Shown one piece after another: positions 38,720 to 43,346 of a stretch of 43,346 bases of DNA. Positions within the stretch are counted from its first letter, which is position 1. Each line of letters starts with the position of its first letter. The notes under the pieces are model-generated. The model saw only the letters and a list, made by a program, of their open reading frames with translations. It had not been told where the DNA came from and did no database searches. The translations under genes and the position numbers were made by a program. The stretch covers positions 1 to 43,346 of IMG/VR virus record IMGVR_UViG_3300032304_000476; one strand, given 5' to 3'. The stretch is from a virus.

Positions 38720-39908
38720 GATCAATTCCGGTCCATGTTAAAAATTCTTTTGGAAATATGCTTAACGATAAATCTGGTCTACGTTTTGTAAACTCTTGTA
38801 AAAATTTGCCAATGTTTATTCGTTGCAAATCTGTAGGTTCCGGTGCTAGAGACTTTGCAAATTTATCTCGTAGGTTTTCAGGAAGGATGGAAATTTCATC
38901 AAGCACTCGTTGTTTTGTTACAGAATCTAAAACATATGGACTCATCATCGATGGTGTACAACAGTAAGTTACAGTTAATTCATGATCTTGGTGATAACGC
39001 TTATAGAAGCTGACAAAATCTAACACTGTTAAATTGCTAATAACAACACTAAACACTATTTCTATACCATGATCTTTTATTATTTGTATTTTTTTTAAAA
39101 AGTCAGACCAAGTATTTCCATATCGATTAAATTCATAAAATTTTTCTGTGGTTTCTGCACTGACCCATATACGCAAATTTTGAGTGCCTTTGAGTTTTTT
39201 AATTATCGACTCAAATCTTGACACGCTAACTCCCAATCCAGAATACAAATTGATAATAGCATCTTTAGGCAGTTCAAGTTCTTTAAGTAGATCGATTAAC
39301 CCGTTGTCTAAAAATGGCTCACCGCCGGTAATATCTATACGTTTAGCTGTTGGTGCTGCCAGACGTATTTCATTCAACATCATTTGATAATGCGTAGTTG
39401 TTTTTAGTTCAGGTTGGCTAATTTTTAATAATATACGATCTTTGTCTGATAACTTATATCTAGGGTCGTCATCATCGATAGCATAATCACCGTTGTTGGC
39501 AATATCTCTTTTCCAACTACTGCTATATTCTTTACAGCAGTATGAACAGGTCATGTTGCAGTTATCGCCCACTGTGATGTCAATAATTTCAGGACGGTTC
39601 ATCAAGCTGGTATGAGTGCGCAATAACGACCCATCTACATGTTGTTGTAATCGAGGACTAATTGCTCCGAGATCTTCAGCGGCCCAACAATTTACATCAC
39701 AGCTAGAATCTCGTTGGTTATCCAACATCATTTGCCGCTCGTTTAACAACACAGGAGTATTAAACGACTGCCCAGGGTTGTCTTCTAACCATTTGAAATC
39801 TATGTTGTGTGGGCGTGCTGCATGACAAACATAAGTGGTTTTACTTGTTAAATCAATTTTTTGAAATCTAAATTTTAAAGAACAATAATAGTCCTTAATA
39901 GTCATCAT
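38709..39908 (-). CDS. Radical SAM enzyme, copy 3
   Basis: A 399-residue radical SAM protein with CNMTCSYC (C117, C121, C124) and TGGEPFL near 196-202. The N-terminal motif C70-x3-C74 followed by E and S-x-R (SPRLQQH) matches the pre-core motif of the two other copies. No SPASM cluster is seen at the C-terminus. Substrate unknown. It sits between the acidic protein after uvsX and uvsY, overlapping both, and so interrupts the recombination gene set. Start at 39908 or the next ATG at 39905, which has better spacing to GAGG. Confidence 0.85.
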   Translation of the reverse strand: MMTIKDYYCSLKFRFQKIDLTSKTTYVCHAARPHNIDFKWLEDNPGQSFNTPVLLNERQMMLDNQRDSSCDVNCWAAEDLGAISPRLQQHVDGSLLRTHTSLMNRPEIIDITVGDNCNMTCSYCCKEYSSSWKRDIANNGDYAIDDDDPRYKLSDKDRILLKISQPELKTTTHYQMMLNEIRLAAPTAKRIDITGGEPFLDNGLIDLLKELELPKDAIINLYSGLGVSVSRFESIIKKLKGTQNLRIWVSAETTEKFYEFNRYGNTWSDFLKKIQIIKDHGIEIVFSVVISNLTVLDFVSFYKRYHQDHELTVTYCCTPSMMSPYVLDSVTKQRVLDEISILPENLRDKFAKSLAPEPTDLQRINIGKFLQEFTKRRPDLSLSIFPKEFLTWTGIDHVV

Positions 39909-40140
39909 CCTCGTCCTCGTCCTCGTCGTCCTCTTCGTCCTCTTCGGCGTGATCTTTAAGATAACTGGTCAATGCTCGTTTTATTTCACTATCACTTTTA
40001 AACACATCTTTGATGTCATCTGCTGCTATGTCATTGTCAATCAACACTGATACTAGTGTTTCTGCGGCCTCAGCTCTATCTTGTGGGTTAACATACCGCT
40101 TGATTTCGTCCCAAATTTCTTTGCTTAATTCTGCTGACAT
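39895..40140 (-). CDS. Small acidic protein downstream of uvsX
   Basis: An 81-residue protein: helical and moderately charged to about residue 62 (EIWDEIKRYVNPQDRAEAAE near 7-26), then an almost purely Asp/Glu tail to the end. The tail is encoded by a GAC/GAG-type short repeat. Proteins of this kind follow uvsX in T4-like cyanophages. The acidic tail could mimic DNA or bind a basic protein such as UvsX or UvsY; this is an inference. It starts three bases after the uvsX stop. Confidence 0.75.
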   Translation of the reverse strand: MSAELSKEIWDEIKRYVNPQDRAEAAETLVSVLIDNDIAADDIKDVFKSDSEIKRALTSYLKDHAEEDEEDDEDEDEDDDY

Positions 40141-40143
40141 CTA

Positions 40144-41199
40144 TTATTCCTCCGTTGCTGTGTCTTCAGTACTTACCGTTTTTTGATTATTAAAGTCCAA
40201 CATGAGTTTATCTAAACACCCACCTTCGTTGGCTTCCCACTTTTTGCGGAACTGTTTGATAATCTCGCCATCACTGGTAACAAACGCTAGACTGTTGCCT
40301 TCTTTTTTAAGTAGGCCACGCTTTTCTGCCATGTCTACCATGCCTGAATACGGGTTCATGCCTGTTTCATAAGGAATCTTGACCTGCACACCTTCAAACG
40401 GTTTGGCATAACGTGTTTTCATTACTTTACAACCAGCACGGATGCCCATGACGTCAGTGATCTTGTTGCCATCCTCGTCTTCTTTGAGTTTCATCTTTTT
40501 CATAGCAACAACAATACTTGACGCATAGATAAAGCCTTGACCACCTGAGATTTTATCATCTGGATCAAACATGTCCTGACTTGCATATGTGTGGTTTGTA
40601 CATACCAAGCCCACATTGTAACTACCAAACATGTTGACACAGTTACGAACAAGTGCTGTAAGTGCTTTGGGTTTACGACCCAAGTCACCTTTCATTTCAC
40701 CTGCATCAAACTGATTAACGTCTGTAGGAGTCAGCAACATACCTAGCGAATCAATTACAAACAGGACCTTAGGGCGTTCGCCATCTGGAAGTGCCTTGTA
40801 ATCGCTCATAAATGTTGAAATTGTTTTGGCCACATCATCAATCATGGCCATGCTCAATTTAAGCAATTTGCTATCGCTGGTGTCAACCCCAAGTGCTTTG
40901 AGCCAGTCTTCATCAAGAGCATTTTCACTATCAATTAAGATAACAAAGATGCCTTGCTCTTGTGCGTTTTTAATAATATTGCCAGAGCAGAAATAACTTT
41001 TACCTGCACCAGATTCGCCGGCAAACACTGTTACCTTGCCCAACGGAATACCTTTATTAAAGTCTCCTGAGATCAAATAGTTCAAGGCAAAGTTGCCTGT
41101 GCTGATCCAGTCAGTAGGATCGTTAAATCCAATGCTGAGTCCGTCGATGCTCTTGGTAATATCCTTACGGAATTTTGATACGTCAAATGGTTTTGCCAT
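40144..41199 (-). CDS. uvsX: Recombinase UvsX (RecA-like)
   Basis: Strand-exchange recombinase, the T4 counterpart of RecA. 351 residues (T4: 391). Walker A is GESGAGKS at 61-68, Walker B near VLFVIDSLG at 146-154, and NHTYASQDMFDPDDKISGGQG near 203-223 contains the L2-type DNA-binding loop. It works with UvsY and gp32, all within 5 kb here. Start is ATG 41199 with AGAGG upstream. Strong hit to the T4-like UvsX family by motif. Confidence 0.95.
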   Translation of the reverse strand: MAKPFDVSKFRKDITKSIDGLSIGFNDPTDWISTGNFALNYLISGDFNKGIPLGKVTVFAGESGAGKSYFCSGNIIKNAQEQGIFVILIDSENALDEDWLKALGVDTSDSKLLKLSMAMIDDVAKTISTFMSDYKALPDGERPKVLFVIDSLGMLLTPTDVNQFDAGEMKGDLGRKPKALTALVRNCVNMFGSYNVGLVCTNHTYASQDMFDPDDKISGGQGFIYASSIVVAMKKMKLKEDEDGNKITDVMGIRAGCKVMKTRYAKPFEGVQVKIPYETGMNPYSGMVDMAEKRGLLKKEGNSLAFVTSDGEIIKQFRKKWEANEGGCLDKLMLDFNNQKTVSTEDTATEE

Positions 41200-41209
41200 G
41201 ATTGCCTCT

Positions 41210-42118
41210 TTAGTGTAAAATTATTGATACTTGATTGTTCAGTTTAGAATTTCTGTACAATATTTTTCTATATTCAAATAAATTTTTGTCAATATCAACA
41301 CAGTTAGCAATAGGAACTTGTGTAGTAATCGGATTTACTCCACGAACAGTTGCCCACTCTAAAAATTCTTTACTATACGGTATAGTCTGCGGTTTGCTCA
41401 TGTTTAGTTGAAATGAATATTCTAATGTTTCATAATTATAATGGTCTTTGAACTCTAAGTCAAGATCAAAATATTCAAATTTATTATAATACTGTCGACC
41501 AACATAGGTATACCCAAACGAAAAATTTACTACATCATTATTACTAATCATTGATTCTAAAAAAGGATTGTCGAATACTTGCCATTTTTTGTCAGCACTA
41601 AATTCAAGATTGTGTTTTACAAAAGAATTCTCAAGGCGATGAACCCCCATATTTACTTCTTCATACGGGTGAATATATCCTAGAAGTGCCATGGCATGAG
41701 CCAATTTAATTTTTAGTTGATCATCTGGTAATTTTTCATGCAGCGCATACCCTAACTGACTTTTTTTAGAATCCAAACTTATTATTAACTCATTTACGTC
41801 AACAATTATATCTTGTGAAAAAACCCATTCTGCGTGAGTTTGATTCAAAAAAGTTTGATTTAAGTACTGTAATAAATCCGTATTTTCAACAAAATTTTTA
41901 TTTGATAAAGTATATAAAACTTCATTCGTTTTTGAAATTGCCCAATGAATATCTCTTAATCGTTGGTCAACTATATTAGATAGTTGTTTATTATTTGAAA
42001 ATTTATTCAAAGCATGCTGTTGAGACATTTGAACAAAATATTCAAATAACTCGTGATTCATTATTACTTCAAAAGGAATAACATCACCGGAGTTTTCAAA
42101 AACTAAATTAAATTTCAT
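41210..42118 (-). CDS. Unknown AT-rich protein, 302 residues
   Basis: The start is taken as ATG 42118 (MKFNLVFENSGDVIPFEVIM), parallel to the start of the 267-residue protein at 28795-29598. A GTG at 42139 extends the frame but falls inside a hairpin. It is rich in Asn, Lys, Phe and Tyr, with HRLENSFVKHNLEF near 163-176 and VNFSFGYTYVGRQYYNKFEY near 200-219. It shows weak but ordered similarity to that 267-residue protein. It stands between gp32 and uvsX. Function unknown. Confidence 0.7.
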   Translation of the reverse strand: MKFNLVFENSGDVIPFEVIMNHELFEYFVQMSQQHALNKFSNNKQLSNIVDQRLRDIHWAISKTNEVLYTLSNKNFVENTDLLQYLNQTFLNQTHAEWVFSQDIIVDVNELIISLDSKKSQLGYALHEKLPDDQLKIKLAHAMALLGYIHPYEEVNMGVHRLENSFVKHNLEFSADKKWQVFDNPFLESMISNNDVVNFSFGYTYVGRQYYNKFEYFDLDLEFKDHYNYETLEYSFQLNMSKPQTIPYSKEFLEWATVRGVNPITTQVPIANCVDIDKNLFEYRKILYRNSKLNNQVSIILH

Positions 42119-42130
42119 AAATTTTATTAG

Positions 42131-42167
42131 ATAGTACACAGGGAATTTCTTCCCTGTGTGATACTAT
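42131..42167 (-). promoter_or_regulatory. RNA hairpin between gp32 and the next gene
   Basis: CACAGGGAA/TTCCCTGTG forms a perfect nine-base stem with a four-base loop, extended by ATAGTA/TACTAT across a three-base bulge. No T run follows, so it is not a normal terminator. It could stabilise the gp32 mRNA end, reduce read-through, or control the next gene. Confidence 0.65.
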
Positions 42168-42170
42168 GTA

Positions 42171-43154
42171 TTACGCCTTTTGACGAGCGCGAATCATTGC
42201 TAAAATGTCTTGTGCTTTGTCTGTAGAAGGTTTAGCTTCCACCGGAGCCGTTGCTACTGCTGGCTCTTCGTCATCAAACTCACTCGATGCCGCCGGTGTT
42301 GGAGCACTTGCTACCTGTGGTGCTGGTGCACTTTCTGCGGCCGGAACACTAGATCCTGCTGGTGCTGACACACCTGCTGGGCGGAAATATTGTCCCCAAC
42401 GTTCTGTGTCATAGCTTTGACCATCAACACTTGCTTCAAACATTTCTTTAATTACCTTGACTTCTGCTTCCGAAGGTTTCTTAGGCAAGAATGTTGAAAG
42501 ATCAAACAGGCCGTGTTCAGCAATGGCCGCTTGTTCAGCTTCGGTTAATGCTGTTTCTTTACGTGACCATTTACTTCCTGAATAGTCAGCGAAACCACCT
42601 TTGGCGCCTTTGGTGATACGGAAGTCCAACCCGCGCATCAAGTCTGTTGGTAATTCTTCCAATTCTGGATCCATTAATGCCGACTTAATAGTAGTAAAGA
42701 TTTGAGGACCAATAATGAATCTACGGATTGGGTTTGCTGGAGCTTTGTCGTCGCCAATTGGGTTCTCACGAACAAAGCCTTGGAAAATATAACTGCGTTT
42801 TTTCCAATACTTACGACCCATTTCTTCTAATGATTTGTCTTTGAACCAGGTGCGAACTTCTGTCAGCACTGGACAAGTTTCTTGCCACATTTCCATACAC
42901 GGAACTTGTACATAAACTTGTTTTGATTCCATTTCGCCTTTGACGCCATTAAATGGTAAACGGATCATGGCACGTTCTTGCCAAAAGAATGTGTTTTTTG
43001 AGTTACCGTCTGGGAGGAATCTAAGTGTTGCGGCTTGACCTTCTTCCATATTCCAGTGTGGATAAATTGCATTATCACCACCTGTGGAGTTGCCGCCTTG
43101 TTTGTTGCCTTCTGATTGTGCCAATCGGGCACGGATTTCTGCTAATGATGCCAT
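42171..43154 (-). CDS. 32: Single-stranded DNA-binding protein gp32
   Basis: Covers single-stranded DNA at forks and during recombination. 327 residues (T4: 301). The N-terminus is the basic self-association part (MASLAEIRARLAQSEGNKQG). The OB-fold core holds a Cys pair (C87 and C95, in VPCMEMWQETCPV) of the zinc site. From about 265 the tail is Ala/Pro/Ser-rich, then acidic (EFDDEEPAVA), and ends with DKAQDILAMIRARQKA. T4 gp32 also ends in an acidic tail that binds partners. It starts at ATG 43154 with AAGGCAAC upstream. A hairpin follows the gene. Confidence 0.92.
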   Translation of the reverse strand: MASLAEIRARLAQSEGNKQGGNSTGGDNAIYPHWNMEEGQAATLRFLPDGNSKNTFFWQERAMIRLPFNGVKGEMESKQVYVQVPCMEMWQETCPVLTEVRTWFKDKSLEEMGRKYWKKRSYIFQGFVRENPIGDDKAPANPIRRFIIGPQIFTTIKSALMDPELEELPTDLMRGLDFRITKGAKGGFADYSGSKWSRKETALTEAEQAAIAEHGLFDLSTFLPKKPSEAEVKVIKEMFEASVDGQSYDTERWGQYFRPAGVSAPAGSSVPAAESAPAPQVASAPTPAASSEFDDEEPAVATAPVEAKPSTDKAQDILAMIRARQKA

Positions 43155-43230
43155 TTTATGTTGCCTTTCTAAGTTTTAAAATGTGTTGCCTATCTATTGT
43201 ATAGATGTTACGTTGCCTGTGATACAAAAG

Positions 43231-43265
43231 AAAAAAGCGTATTCACTTGTGTAGTGTACACGCTT
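43231..43265 (-). terminator. Intrinsic terminator upstream of gp32
   Basis: Minus strand AGCGTGTACACT, short loop, AGTGAATACGCT with one A-A mismatch and one G-T pair, followed by six T. It would end transcription of the gene beyond the right edge, so gp32 needs a promoter between about 43230 and 43155. That stretch holds TACAAT near 43200 without a clear -35. Confidence 0.75.
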
Positions 43266-43284
43266 AATTCCTTAGCGTCAAGTA

Positions 43285-43346
43285 CTATTTATGACGCGGT
43301 TGTTCAGATTGTAGAATTACCGCTTCAATCCAGACAATTCTTTGAG
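43285..43346 (-). CDS. 3' end of an unidentified gene
   Basis: An open frame comes in from the right edge and ends at TAG (43287-43285), with visible product end RIVWIEAVILQSEQPRHK. It stops just before the terminator that precedes gp32, as a real gene would. Another frame (ending ELSGLKR at 43317) is also open over fewer codons, so the frame choice is uncertain. Too short to identify. Confidence 0.4.
   Translation of the reverse strand, partial: QRIVWIEAVILQSEQPRHK

Noticed and set aside
39900-39955. Short tandem repeat of GTC/CTC triplets
   Set aside because: It encodes the Asp/Glu tail of the acidic protein and reflects codon repetition, not a CRISPR or regulatory repeat.
42119-42139. 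GTG start at 42139 for the 302-residue protein
   Set aside because: The GTG sits in the stem of a stable hairpin and has no ribosome site; ATG 42118 gives a start like that of its probable paralog.
43253-43281. TTGACG-N17-TACACT as a promoter for gp32
   Set aside because: The -10 lies inside the stem of the terminator upstream of gp32, so transcription from it would have to cross that terminator; the -10 is also weak.
1-43346. tRNA genes, insertion sequences, CRISPR arrays, attachment sites
   Set aside because: Looked for T-loop-like strings, inverted-repeat-bounded transposases and regular repeats by eye; none found. A tRNA scan could still find a degenerate one.

Overview
The window is part of the genome of a T4-like myovirus (class Caudoviricetes) of the aquatic kind typified by marine cyanophages and pelagiphages, infecting a proteobacterium. 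The evidence is a set of recognisable T4 replication and recombination genes (gp32, UvsX, UvsY, UvsW, gp41 helicase, gp61 primase and a gp62-like clamp-loader protein), class Ia ribonucleotide reductase (NrdA, NrdB), tail and structural genes, dense packing with ATGA, TTGA and TAATG overlaps, and almost uniform minus-strand coding. The host is suggested only by the IscU protein, which is close to beta/gammaproteobacterial IscU. No tRNA, IS element or CRISPR array was seen, and no stretch over 300 bases lacks a gene.

Layout, read right to left in the direction of transcription. 43.3-38.3 kb: gp32, an unknown protein, UvsX, an acidic small protein, a radical SAM enzyme and UvsY. 38.3-31 kb: a methyltransferase, a cytidylyltransferase-cupin fusion and seven glycosyltransferase-like genes, three of them tandem-type paralogs. 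31-25.5 kb: a 42-residue membrane protein, an AAA+ ATPase, an AT-rich island with a 2OG-Fe(II) oxygenase, and UvsW. 25.5-21.7 kb: conserved T4-like genes, including a miniature DnaE-like polymerase fragment, plus a structural protein. 21.7-18.2 kb: primase, helicase and a second radical SAM enzyme. 18.1-11.7 kb: virion-type genes, four of which start with the same M-x-[IL]-x-E signature, one of them a nucleotidyltransferase plus KxDG-ligase-like fusion. 11.7-8.9 kb: iscU, iscA, a third radical SAM enzyme and a RecB-like exonuclease. 8.8-6.8 kb: a tail spike. 6.8-0 kb: an operon in which nrdA and nrdB enclose isocitrate lyase (aceA), a secreted YHYH protein, a class II aldolase and two mini-ORFs, followed by glutaredoxin.

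Two themes tie the genes together. The first is metabolic takeover: dNTP synthesis with its reductant, a glyoxylate-shunt enzyme, and Fe-S cluster assembly proteins that may supply the phage's own three radical SAM enzymes. The second is expression: sigma70-like promoters (TTGnnn-N17-TATAAT) precede replication and metabolic genes, while T4-late-like TAAATA elements precede virion and glycan genes. In many cases the promoter element lies only a few bases before the start codon, which predicts leaderless or nearly leaderless mRNAs. Only two genes are on the plus strand, and both have such an element.
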